Below, one piece after another: positions 7,670-15,332 of a stretch of 25,017 nt of DNA. The DNA is from a virus. Made by a program: the position numbers and the translations under genes. The notes beneath the pieces were generated by a model. It did not search any database. It was not told the DNA's origin and saw only the letters and a list, made by a program, of their open reading frames with translations. The stretch is taken from positions 1 through 25,017 of IMG/VR virus record IMGVR_UViG_3300046011_002851. One strand, written 5' to 3'. The first letter of the stretch is position 1; each line of letters opens with the position of its first letter.

Positions 7670-9564
7670 TATGCAAACTCCTTCAAATATGATAAGGGAG
7701 ACTTAGCATTAGGGCTAATCTTGCCTTTTGCCAAAGTTTTTCCTTTGTGCGCACGAATGTTTTGGCGCATAGCTTCAAGGCGCTTAGCTCCTTCTTTACT
7801 GGAACCGTCTCCTAGCATTGCAACTGTTTCTGCATCAATCACATATTCACCATCAGATAGTTTTGCATCAATGGTGTCTGCTCGACCTGAACCGGCTCCT
7901 TGCGCAAACCGGGCTACAGCTGACAGAGCGCCGCCGCGTGCTTTATTGACAACCGGCGCTTGAGGAATATTATACAATCCTTGCTGTGAAGCCACTTGTC
8001 CAGGTTGTGTTTGTGCATAACCTGTAATCTTTGGCCAGTTGGCAGCCATAAACTGGTCAAGACTCATATTAGATGCATTGGCATCTGTTTGCATTTTGTT
8101 CCAGTCCCAAGTAACTGAAGGGCGGTTGAAATACTCTTGCTGCTCAGGAGACATCTTAGCAATAGCCTCTTGAGCTGCAGGTGGTGGTTTTTGCAAAGCA
8201 CTCAAAAGGCTTAAACCGCCTATTACCTTACCTGTCGTACCCATGCCGGTATCAGCTTTGACACCGTCAGCAGTAGTGGTTGTTGGTGCTGTTTTCTCAA
8301 ATATGCTGCCTTTGAGAGCTCTATCCATAAACCCTGGCTCAGCAGCTTTCCATTCAACCGTATTGGTCTGTGGATTTAGTTGGTAAGAACCTGCATCAAC
8401 TTTAAAAGCCATTTTGCCGGTTGCAGGGTCTAGTACGTTTGTACCTGTCCTACCTTGAGCATCTACACCAGGAGTTCCTGGTGCCTGCACAACGCTGCCG
8501 TCAGGCAAGGTAACTGTTTTAGGCGCCGCTGTTTCTCCTGATTTAAGGCTATCGACCACAGCATCTGAGGGCTTCATGTTTGTTTGAATGCCCTTTAAAA
8601 GGCCTGAAGTCACGCCGATCGTAGCCGCTGTTTTAGGGTCATAACCTGCAGTCAATGCATTGCCAAAACTTTGACCCGCGCTACTGATGCCTTGCTCAAA
8701 AGCAGTAGGGCCGCCATAACCGCCAGCAAGTTGACCGATAGCACCACCAGCCACGCCTTGCAAAGCCCCTTTAACTACACCTTGACCAGTTAATGCTCCT
8801 GCGCCGGCGCCTACCAAGCCGCTACCTATAATACTTTGCGTAGCTGCACTTGCGCCAGGAGCAACGTATTGACCAACCGCACCGCCTAAACCTCCGCCCA
8901 GGCCGCCCATCAGAGCGCCTTTTTTCCAATCACCACCAGTCAAAGCAGAAGTAGCACCACCTAAAATAGCGCCTCCCAACATGCCGGTTGCTAAAGTGCT
9001 AGCACCTGCGCCAAGCAAACTTGAACCGATAGCTGTACCAAGACCAGGAACAAAAATAGCAAGAGCAATAGGAGCAAGAGTAGCAAATAATTCTTTACCA
9101 CTCTTATATTCACGAAGACCTGTGTTTGGATTGATTGTTCCTGCACCACCCATGCGCTTAAGCATTTCAGCTTCACGGTCATTGATGTGAGCTAATTGGC
9201 TATCACCCCCTCGACCTGCAGAGGCAACGCGCCTAGCAGCAACAGCCAAACCTCCGCGGGCATAACCTTGCTTTTTCAAGCGATCTTGTATGCCATAAAG
9301 AGCAACTAGTATGGAAACTATGAAAACAATGTCAAACTGCTCAGGGAACATGTTTGCATCGATGTCGCCGTCTTTAATAGCACCTGCACGCACTTCCTCA
9401 TACTTATCAGGATTCTGAATCACAAACTCAAGAATTTGAATAGCTTGATCAAGATCTTCTGGCACAATAGGCATTCGCGCTATTTGTGCTTCCATTGCAT
9501 CAATAGCCGGCGCGTACTGAGGATCTTGCTCAGCCATCTGCATAATTGCGTTTTTAATTTCCAT
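7669..9564 (-). CDS. Glycine-zipper internal virion / ejection protein (631 aa)
   Basis: The start lies behind an AGAGGTTGAT site encoded in the end of the preceding gene. Residues 1-60 look helical, 76-92 are hydrophobic, and 160-285 form a long run of Gly-zipper hydrophobic helices (GAGAGALTG, GGLGGGLGGAVG) suited to membrane insertion. Two related modules flank this: ARGG near 102 followed by GRGGDSQLAHINDREAEML (118-136), and ARGG near 542 followed by GRADTIDAKLSDGEYVIDAE (560-579). The second form is a motif common in phage tape-measure and internal proteins. The architecture fits a protein that is ejected and helps form a channel through the host envelope. This role is inferred from composition and neighbours, not shown. 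Confidence 0.7.
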   Translation of the reverse strand: MEIKNAIMQMAEQDPQYAPAIDAMEAQIARMPIVPEDLDQAIQILEFVIQNPDKYEEVRAGAIKDGDIDANMFPEQFDIVFIVSILVALYGIQDRLKKQGYARGGLAVAARRVASAGRGGDSQLAHINDREAEMLKRMGGAGTINPNTGLREYKSGKELFATLAPIALAIFVPGLGTAIGSSLLGAGASTLATGMLGGAILGGATSALTGGDWKKGALMGGLGGGLGGAVGQYVAPGASAATQSIIGSGLVGAGAGALTGQGVVKGALQGVAGGAIGQLAGGYGGPTAFEQGISSAGQSFGNALTAGYDPKTAATIGVTSGLLKGIQTNMKPSDAVVDSLKSGETAAPKTVTLPDGSVVQAPGTPGVDAQGRTGTNVLDPATGKMAFKVDAGSYQLNPQTNTVEWKAAEPGFMDRALKGSIFEKTAPTTTTADGVKADTGMGTTGKVIGGLSLLSALQKPPPAAQEAIAKMSPEQQEYFNRPSVTWDWNKMQTDANASNMSLDQFMAANWPKITGYAQTQPGQVASQQGLYNIPQAPVVNKARGGALSAVARFAQGAGSGRADTIDAKLSDGEYVIDAETVAMLGDGSSKEGAKRLEAMRQNIRAHKGKTLAKGKISPNAKSPLSYLKEFA

Positions 9565-9565
9565 A

Positions 9566-10000
9566 TCAACCTCTGTACCAAACGTGTGAATGATAATCCT
9601 CAGCTAAAAAACCATAAATGTGTAAGTCATCATCGATGAAAGACTTACGCATTATGCCTTCTAACTTAAACCCAAAATGCTCATTGATTCTTTTGGCCAG
9701 TTTGTTTTTACCGCGCAGCAATCCAGTAACTCTGGCTGCGTGCAGCTTATCAAACACAAAACCAAAAACCCCATTAAACATCTCAATCGTGCCTTTCGGC
9801 GTTACTTTCCTACTATCAATTGCAATGCTAAGATCAATATTACGTGGAGTGAAATTGGTCATCACAACTACGCATACAAACTCATCATTCTCATCAACAG
9901 CCGACATCGCCCTAAAAAACGATGGCGCATTTTCAAGCTCAAGCTTTGCACGCGCCCAAGCCTCTGCTTCATCCTCGCGTTCAAAACCAATAAACCGCAT
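9566..10000 (-). CDS. GNAT-like N-acetyltransferase (144 aa)
   Basis: The C-terminal half has the pattern of RimJ/RimL-type GNAT proteins: beta strands, RVTGLLRGKNKLAKRINEHFGF (about 89-110), then EGIMRKSF..DDLHIYGFL. Asn/Arg-Lys residues before the GF motif sit where acetyl-CoA-binding GNATs have their helix. The N-terminus (FEREDEAEAWARAKLE) is helical and not typical. Such genes occur among podovirus tail and ejection genes, where their substrate is generally unknown. Acetylation of a virion or host protein is possible. The stop is one base before the next gene, and the start overlaps the previous stop (TAATG). Confidence 0.7.
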   Translation of the reverse strand: MRFIGFEREDEAEAWARAKLELENAPSFFRAMSAVDENDEFVCVVVMTNFTPRNIDLSIAIDSRKVTPKGTIEMFNGVFGFVFDKLHAARVTGLLRGKNKLAKRINEHFGFKLEGIMRKSFIDDDLHIYGFLAEDYHSHVWYRG

Positions 10001-10236
10001 TACTCAGCAGACTGACAGAACCTTTCGGCCCATTCGTGCCAGTCGTCAAACTGATACGGGTTAGGAAAGTTCTCTTTTAAAGACATGATATTCAAAAACT
10101 GCATTGCCCAATTCTGCCAATCATCAACATTGTCTAACCGGCCAAAAGCACCAAATGGATCAAGGTCAAGCGTGATCTGGTCAGCCCAGTCACGCAGCCC
10201 CATGTATGTCGGCAAAGTGATACGAAGATTGCTCAT
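10000..10236 (-). CDS. Small acidic Trp-rich protein (78 aa)
   Basis: This short acidic protein has six Trp residues, mostly in DW.(N/E)WA patterns (DWADQI, DWQNWAMQF, DWHEWAERF). It starts inside the end of the nozzle-protein gene (ATGA overlap) and its own stop overlaps the next start. No membrane segment or metal site is present. The repeated D-W-x-x-W-A pattern suggests two or three similar helical units. Its place between the nozzle-like and ejection-type genes suggests a virion or assembly role, but this is a guess from position. The family was not recognised. Confidence 0.6.
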   Translation of the reverse strand: MSNLRITLPTYMGLRDWADQITLDLDPFGAFGRLDNVDDWQNWAMQFLNIMSLKENFPNPYQFDDWHEWAERFCQSAE

Positions 10237-12080
10237 CCAAGCACCGTCTTATCGCCGGTTGACACATGACCAATGATCTGACCCATCTGATAGTCACCAT
10301 AAACTTCATTTGACTCAAAGCGCACGCGCAATTCGCGACGCTGTTCTTTGAGCATCACAATCTCTTTATAAGGCTCATCAACACTGCCAGGGTCAACAAA
10401 TGTAAAAATTGAGCTAACCACTTCAGGCGCTCTTGCATTTGCTCGACCTGTGACTTGCACAGTCATGTCGCCATTTTGCACAAAGTCAGGCTCAATACGC
10501 GTGATGCGCAAATATTCATTCTTACCTTGTGTAAGAGAAGACAAATCGGCTGTTTCAAAATAAGAGCGAATAGGATTGATAGTCTGACCATCAATCTCAT
10601 CAACGCCTTGCTCTTGAATCCAAACGCGATAATCATTGCCTACGCCTACAGCACCTGCTAAAATGGGCGCTGCAAAAGCATTGTTGAATGCGCCAGCAGC
10701 ACGACCATTTGCAGGCAACTCAGTGTCGTACCATGTATTTTCACGAACGTTATACACAACGGCATGTGTGCATTCTGTAGCATCACCTCTAGGGTAGGCC
10801 CACCAGATTTCACCGTAGCGTGGCACTTTGTAAGCAAAAACTTTGTCTCGCTCACGCTTGTTCAAGCCGTCAAAAAAGTAGTTTAAGTTTAGCGAGTTTG
10901 GCACTTCGCGCACTACGCCGTTAAACATCAAGAAACGATCAACGCCTGCCCAAAAGAACACGCCGTCATAATCTACGACGGCATTCTCAGAGATGATCGA
11001 TGTATCAGTTGCAACAATGTCGAACTGGAATACAGAAGCGCCGCCAGTAAAAGTTGCTCGAATGACGGCGTCATAAGCCCAAAAAATACCAGCTGGAGCG
11101 GTGCCTGAACCTGCACGCAAAGGCAAACCTTTAATGATTTTTTGACCCCAAACACGGGCAACTCCTGCGCCTGCTCCGGTTTCTGTCAAATTAGTAGGCT
11201 CTCCTGGGACAGACCAGCCGATGATGCCGTCAGTTCCGTAGTAGAACAAATAGGGATGCAATGAAACAATACCGCCAGTGCAGTTTGTATTTGCAGGCAA
11301 GTTGACAGATTGCAAAATGCCTGTGCCTAAAACTTCACCGAAAAAAATCTGACCGCCAATACTATTAGAGATGCTTTCTAAGTTAGGAGCAACGTGGGCA
11401 ATGATGTAGTTTTGGTTTGTAGACGAGTCATACTGATAGTCAAACATCCACATGTTTTTAACGTCATTTACAAGCGCGTCAGACCCGCCGTACATGTCTA
11501 CCTTAGACGTAGTTATTGTTGTTGCTGTGGCCACAACAGGCAAGCCATTAGGCGCAGAACCTGCAAGAGTTGCAGTGATATTGATCTGTGCACCTACAGC
11601 AACAGCAGAATAATTTGGGCTAGATGTATAAGCCGTGATGTTTGCAGCAACAGCGGTTGCAGTTGCTGCTAAGCTGGTTGTGTAAGCAACCGAGCCTGAC
11701 ATGATGTTGATGCCGCCGACTGTAATGCTATCGACAGATCCGGCAGCGCCTGTAAGCAGAGTGACACTACCTACAGATTGAACTGCGGTAGGCGTTCGAT
11801 TACTGACAATAGAACTGTTGCCGGTAATGTCTAGGGTAAAACGCTCTAATTTTGTGGCACTGCCAGAATGGCAGTAAACGTATTCTTGCTGGGTAAAGTT
11901 AGAAAAGCCACGGCTTATTTCTGACAAATACTTCTGCGTAGATTTATAGCCTCCAATTTTGCGAGGCAAACCGCGTTGCCAACGAACCCATTGGCCGTCT
12001 GTATAAAAGTCGCCTTCAAACTTGGTACCATCTCTTTTGATACCAGGGCTAGACTTAAGAACAACGGTAATATCAGGCAT
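10233..12080 (-). CDS. Tail nozzle / packaged-DNA stabilisation protein, P22 gp10-like (615 aa)
   Basis: The N-terminus (SSPGIKRDGTKFEGDFYTDGQWVRWQRGLPRKIGGY) and the later run of beta strands (FFWAGVDRFLMFNGVVREVP, GEIWWAYPRG, YNVRENTWYDTELP) match the general form of phage beta-propeller nozzle or tail-tube proteins of the P22 gp10 type, which plug and extend the short tail. Residues about 101-198 interrupt this with a Thr/Ala/Val-rich beta domain (see findings). It follows the adaptor and a fibre-like gene, as expected for a tail module. Start and stop overlap the flanking genes by 1 and 4 bases. The ribosome site is weak, so coupling is likely. T7 gp12-type tail tubular protein is the main alternative name for the same role. 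Confidence 0.72.
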   Translation of the reverse strand: MPDITVVLKSSPGIKRDGTKFEGDFYTDGQWVRWQRGLPRKIGGYKSTQKYLSEISRGFSNFTQQEYVYCHSGSATKLERFTLDITGNSSIVSNRTPTAVQSVGSVTLLTGAAGSVDSITVGGINIMSGSVAYTTSLAATATAVAANITAYTSSPNYSAVAVGAQINITATLAGSAPNGLPVVATATTITTSKVDMYGGSDALVNDVKNMWMFDYQYDSSTNQNYIIAHVAPNLESISNSIGGQIFFGEVLGTGILQSVNLPANTNCTGGIVSLHPYLFYYGTDGIIGWSVPGEPTNLTETGAGAGVARVWGQKIIKGLPLRAGSGTAPAGIFWAYDAVIRATFTGGASVFQFDIVATDTSIISENAVVDYDGVFFWAGVDRFLMFNGVVREVPNSLNLNYFFDGLNKRERDKVFAYKVPRYGEIWWAYPRGDATECTHAVVYNVRENTWYDTELPANGRAAGAFNNAFAAPILAGAVGVGNDYRVWIQEQGVDEIDGQTINPIRSYFETADLSSLTQGKNEYLRITRIEPDFVQNGDMTVQVTGRANARAPEVVSSIFTFVDPGSVDEPYKEIVMLKEQRRELRVRFESNEVYGDYQMGQIIGHVSTGDKTVLG

Positions 12081-13279
12081 TAGAAAGTCCCGCCGTTAAC
12101 AGCGCCTGCTGGCAATGCGCCTAGCGCTGCATAAGCAGCAGCGCCGTCCACAGCAGTAAACACGCCAATACCAACAGAAGTACCGCCTAAATTGATCAGA
12201 GCAGAACCTGCAGAAGTTGCACCGGTGCCGCCTTGTGCAATTGAAACCGGCAAAGAAATACCTGCCGTATCGGCGCGCAACACATCAGTGCCGTCACTAT
12301 ACAAAATAGCGCGTTCGCCACTAGCTAGAGCCACACCTAAACCTGCAGGTGTTTTTACTGTAAAAGTATACGCGCCTGTAGTCTGGTTGTCAACCCAGTA
12401 TTGCTGCACAGTAGCAGGAACAATGATGTTGCGGTTACCCGTCAACACGCCTGTAAAGCGGTATGAAACTCGATTAAGTTCTGTGCCTGTCAGGGTGTAA
12501 TTTCCTGTACCACCTACAGCAATAACTGTGTAGTCAAATGCAAATACAGCTGACTTGCCAAAGCCGATGGTGTAAAAATTAACACCGTCGCAAGCAATGA
12601 TTGCAGACTCGCCAGGTTGAAAGCTAAGAAAAGATGTACCGTCAATTGTAGTGACGCCTGGAGCATCGGCTACAATAGCACCGCTGCCTGAGTTGCGTAA
12701 ATATAAAAACCAATTATTTCCAACTACTGACGGGTCTGGCAGTGTAAGCGTACCGCCTGCGCCTGTCCAGTTAAACATCTTTGCACGATCAGCCAATGCT
12801 GATGTGTAGTTGCTATTAAACTCAGTAATAGGTACCGATTGAGAAAGCAATGCACCAACTGCTACAATACCTGTGCCTGCAAGAGCAGAAGCATTAACGT
12901 TAGATGTTGTTGCGCCAAATTGCAATGACTCCCATGTTCCTGCAACCGTGGAATTGTTGGTCAGATAGACCTGCCAAACAGTGCCTGGAGAAATAGAAAC
13001 AACTTGAACGCCTGCAGCATCTCTAACTATAAAAGTTTGAGCGCCTTGGTTGTTGAAAAGAATCGTATTGCCGGTGCCTGTTTTAGAAGCATCGGGCAGA
13101 GTGATAAACAACCCTGCAGAGGACGCAACCACGTCCATAATGCGGGTTGCAAGGTTTACACTAGTTGAGGTTTCAGTTGGCCAGCTAAGAACAATGTTTG
13201 TGGACAATGCCACAGAACTATAGCTAATCTCACTAGGATAGATGTTAGCGCCACCAAAGACGTCATTGTAAATAGGCAT
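12080..13279 (-). CDS. Tail fibre-like virion protein (399 aa)
   Basis: This is an almost wholly beta-strand, Thr/Ser/Gly/Ala-rich protein. The N-terminal part (about 30-130) and middle (about 160-240: LTLPDPSVVGNNWFLYLRNSG, QPGESAIIACDG) contain repeated jelly-roll-like units. The C-terminus has SIAQGGTGATSAGSALINLGG, a motif frequent in phage tail fibres, and ends NGGTF like the 940-residue fibre. It lies between the adaptor and nozzle genes with one-base overlaps on both sides, behind an AGGAG site. A receptor-binding or fibre role is likely. A tail-collar decoration protein is the alternative. Confidence 0.68.
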   Translation of the reverse strand: MPIYNDVFGGANIYPSEISYSSVALSTNIVLSWPTETSTSVNLATRIMDVVASSAGLFITLPDASKTGTGNTILFNNQGAQTFIVRDAAGVQVVSISPGTVWQVYLTNNSTVAGTWESLQFGATTSNVNASALAGTGIVAVGALLSQSVPITEFNSNYTSALADRAKMFNWTGAGGTLTLPDPSVVGNNWFLYLRNSGSGAIVADAPGVTTIDGTSFLSFQPGESAIIACDGVNFYTIGFGKSAVFAFDYTVIAVGGTGNYTLTGTELNRVSYRFTGVLTGNRNIIVPATVQQYWVDNQTTGAYTFTVKTPAGLGVALASGERAILYSDGTDVLRADTAGISLPVSIAQGGTGATSAGSALINLGGTSVGIGVFTAVDGAAAYAALGALPAGAVNGGTF

Positions 13280-13911
13280 TACGCTTCACTCCTGTTTGCT
13301 GTGCGATCCATGATGCGCTTGAGGTCTTCTCCATTGAGAGCCTGAGCAGCACGGTCATACATTGCTTGCCAAGTCTGAATACGTTCATCACTCTTAAGAA
13401 ATGGAGTGGCTTCAAGCAAGGTTGCATAAAGCAACACATCAGGTGCGTATTCAGTGAGCCAATTTGTTTGAAAGTCATCGCCCAAAAAGCGCGGCTGCTC
13501 GTAGTACAAAATTTCTAGTGTCTTTACTGTAGCCGGTGTCGGGGCAATAAGCCAGTGCTGAAAGTCATAATCAGCATAATAAGCAGGGCTGCCGGTTTGT
13601 GTTTCAACTGGCCAGTAGTTGCGGATATACTCGTATGAACGAGCAAAAATAGGCACTCCATCAACCGTCATGCTGACTGTATCGCGCCAACGATCAGGTT
13701 TTAAGTAGACAGCTACGCCTACCGAAAGAGGCGTTGTAACTGCGCGAATAAAGCCTTCAATCTTTAATTCACGGGCAATACGACGCTCGCCTAGTGTGAC
13801 TAAGCGAGGAAGCTGGTCATAAACAATTTGATCGCTCTCTTGCGTGAAGCCACGCTCAAGATAACGTCGCACGTCTACCAGCAAGCTGTCGTAGGTCATG
13901 CTATAGCTCAT
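13279..13911 (-). CDS. Head-tail adaptor protein (SU10-adaptor / gp6-like)
   Basis: The pattern is that of a common phage adaptor family: MTYDSLLVDVRRYLERGF, helices with LPRLVTLGERRIARELK, a beta segment, then SPAYYADYDFQHWLIAPTP, EILYYEQPRFLGDD, TNWLTEYAPDVLLYATLLEA and a final helix with DRTANRSEA. Such proteins form a ring under the portal and connect it to the tail nozzle. The ATG at 13911 is chosen because a GGAG (13917-13920) lies 5 bases before it; the upstream GTG at 13917 overlaps that site. It is the first gene after the 94-base gap that follows the endolysin, so it may start its own transcript. Confidence 0.78.
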   Translation of the reverse strand: MSYSMTYDSLLVDVRRYLERGFTQESDQIVYDQLPRLVTLGERRIARELKIEGFIRAVTTPLSVGVAVYLKPDRWRDTVSMTVDGVPIFARSYEYIRNYWPVETQTGSPAYYADYDFQHWLIAPTPATVKTLEILYYEQPRFLGDDFQTNWLTEYAPDVLLYATLLEATPFLKSDERIQTWQAMYDRAAQALNGEDLKRIMDRTANRSEA

Positions 13912-14005
13912 ATACACTCCATGGGTATTAGCCGCTGATTCAGCATGCGCCGTTTAAAAGAATTATAACCTTGAAACAAAGTTCAAGGTAAATTGTTGTA
14001 GTTTG
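13912..14005 (-). promoter_or_regulatory. Intergenic gap with inverted repeat and TATAAT
   Basis: This is one of only two sizeable gaps in the operon. On the minus strand, 16 bases after the endolysin stop, an 8-bp inverted repeat (ACCTTGAA/TTCAAGGT, arms 13982-13989 and 13968-13975, 6-base loop) is followed immediately by TATAAT (13962-13967) and then TCTTTT. It could be a weak terminator after the lysis genes, a promoter for the adaptor-nozzle-ejection genes, or both. No good -35 stands at the usual distance (TTTACC at 19 bases is the best seen). The ribosome site for the adaptor is at 13917-13920. Confidence 0.45.
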
Positions 14006-14347
14006 TCAACCAACATTGCGCTCAAAGTGAGGGCAATCAACCAATGACTTGAAATTGCCGCCCCAACGGTTTTTAGGATGCAAAGTTTCCCAATAAGCAC
14101 CTAATGGAGCCAAAGCTTCTTTGTCCCAAATAATCTTTCCGCCTCTAAAAAAGTTCAGGTCAATGGCGCAGCGCTTTAGGTGGATGGAGTTCATGGTTTT
14201 AGACCTGCCGGCTTTAACGTGCAAGGCTTGTTGCTCAGGGGTGCGAGCCAATTCACCGCCGGTTACCATAAAACCTTGTGCAGTGGCGTATTGGATAAGT
14301 TTGCAAGCGTCCAGTAAGAACGCAGCTTGTTCATTACTTAAGCTCAT
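14006..14347 (-). CDS. Endolysin, M15 peptidase (L-Ala-D-Glu / D-Ala-D-Ala type)
   Basis: This 113-residue protein degrades host peptidoglycan. It matches the VanY/M15 fold: GELARTPEQQALHVKAGRSK (31-50), then S54-I-H56...D63 and D104-C-P-H107-F-E. H56, D63 and H107 are the expected zinc ligands and D104 the catalytic acid (DxxH). The usual S-x-H-x-x-G-x-A-x-D motif has Arg59 in place of Gly. No signal peptide is present, so release depends on the holin encoded just before it, with which it overlaps by 4 bases (ATGA). The ribosome site AAGGATAAAG is encoded in the holin's last codons. Length fits the short single-domain members. The peptide bond cut cannot be told from sequence alone. Confidence 0.88.
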   Translation of the reverse strand: MSLSNEQAAFLLDACKLIQYATAQGFMVTGGELARTPEQQALHVKAGRSKTMNSIHLKRCAIDLNFFRGGKIIWDKEALAPLGAYWETLHPKNRWGGNFKSLVDCPHFERNVG

Positions 14348-14862
14348 TCTTTATCCTTTTTACGCATTTCCATGACTTTTTCAACAGTGCGACCACCAAA
14401 GTAGGCAGTCATGACTAGCATGCCCCATTGACCAAGTAGGCTGACATAAGCCTCATTGACCTCAATGCCTGCGGCACTTAAACCTGCAAAAAGTAAGTAG
14501 GCTGTCAAGATGTAGACAAGAGTTCCAGGCCTAATATTCTTTGACATCCAAGAGTCTGATGACATATCGGCCTGCCAACGCTTAGATACATTGTCTTCCT
14601 GGTTAGCCTGAGCCTTTAGTAATGCAGCTAACTCTTCTTGCTCAATTCGAGCCTTTTCAATGCCCAGTTCAAGCAACCGCTCTTCATGGTCGTACTGCAG
14701 TTGGCGCAGTTTGGCAACTTCAACATCAGATGGATTGTCTGAAATTTTTACACCGAGTGCATTCTCAACAACTTCTTTGCCTTTGGCTTGGATGGCAGAA
14801 GACAAAAGGCCCAAACCATTCTGAGCCAATGTACCTAGTAGTGTTGCAACTATTGGGATCAT
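14344..14862 (-). CDS. Holin of the 3-TM (GTA holin) type
   Basis: This 172-residue protein has a hydrophobic N-terminal segment (about 3-24), a long charged helical region with many Glu/Lys residues (about 40-88), then NVSKRWQADMSSDSWMSKNIRP (about 89-110). Two hydrophobic segments (about 111-132 and 141-159) follow, with a basic tail. The RW-AD-S-DSW-SKNIRP motif before a membrane pair is characteristic of the Holin_3TMs family. It would form lesions in the inner membrane to let the endolysin out. It lies directly upstream of the endolysin and behind an AAGAAGGG site encoded in the end of the preceding gene. Confidence 0.85.
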   Translation of the reverse strand: MIPIVATLLGTLAQNGLGLLSSAIQAKGKEVVENALGVKISDNPSDVEVAKLRQLQYDHEERLLELGIEKARIEQEELAALLKAQANQEDNVSKRWQADMSSDSWMSKNIRPGTLVYILTAYLLFAGLSAAGIEVNEAYVSLLGQWGMLVMTAYFGGRTVEKVMEMRKKDKE

Positions 14863-14864
14863 TT

Positions 14865-15332
14865 TTAGCCCTTCTTGATGTTAAATTTTAAGTTCTTGTG
14901 GTTAGGATAGTTGACCACCACTTCTCTTTCAGGGCACTTGTATTTTATATGCGCCATCAGCGTTGCTTCACCAGCCGCAATCTTTTTCTGCACTTCAGGT
15001 GAGAACGTGAACTTGTAACCAAATTTGTCTACCGTGGGCGTTGCCGGGCCACTAAACGTTGCAATGCTCGGGATAGCCGGATGAACAACGTAGTCAGAGT
15101 CTTTGATTTCTATTTTGAAATTTGTAACTTCACAATCATCTCTTAGTTTTTGACGAGCGACGACAACTTTGAATTCACCGCCGGGTGCTCCGTCAGAAAT
15201 TTCAAAATGCTCAGGTGACCAATTCAAAACAGACTTATCAAACCAACCAAATTTATCAGCTAGCGTATAGCTCCCGCCAAGTGCTGCTACACTTGCAGCA
15301 ACGGCGCTGATTGTTTTGGCAACGTCCATCAT
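14865..15332 (-). CDS. Membrane-anchored beta-sandwich protein in the lysis block (155 aa)
   Basis: A hydrophobic N-terminal helix (about residues 5-23, ISAVAASVAALGGSYTLA) precedes a mainly beta region (about 40-155) with Cys at about 66 and 131, which could form a disulfide outside the membrane. The gene overlaps the coiled-coil/TM gene before it by 4 bases (ATGA) and lies 2 bases before the holin gene. The position suggests a lysis accessory such as a holin regulator or a spanin-like envelope protein, but no family was recognised. There is no lipobox, so it is not a typical outer-membrane spanin subunit. Two adjacent ATG codons (15332 and 15329) could serve as the start. Confidence 0.6.
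   Translation of the reverse strand: MMDVAKTISAVAASVAALGGSYTLADKFGWFDKSVLNWSPEHFEISDGAPGGEFKVVVARQKLRDDCEVTNFKIEIKDSDYVVHPAIPSIATFSGPATPTVDKFGYKFTFSPEVQKKIAAGEATLMAHIKYKCPEREVVVNYPNHKNLKFNIKKG

Noticed and set aside
3387-9978. Shared DEAEAW...KL motif in the N-termini of the 688-residue protein and the GNAT-like protein
   Set aside because: The match is about a dozen residues in an Ala/Glu-rich helix, with no similarity beyond it, so it is probably chance.
9618-10064. A 148-codon plus-strand open frame opposite the GNAT gene
   Set aside because: It is antisense to a gene with a recognisable family pattern, has no ribosome site of note, and its translation is low-complexity Ser/Thr/Arg.
13962-14009. 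TTGACA (14004-14009) paired with TATAAT (13962-13967) as a sigma-70 promoter
   Set aside because: The spacing is 36 bases, far from the usual 16-18. TTGACA also overlaps the endolysin's last codons.
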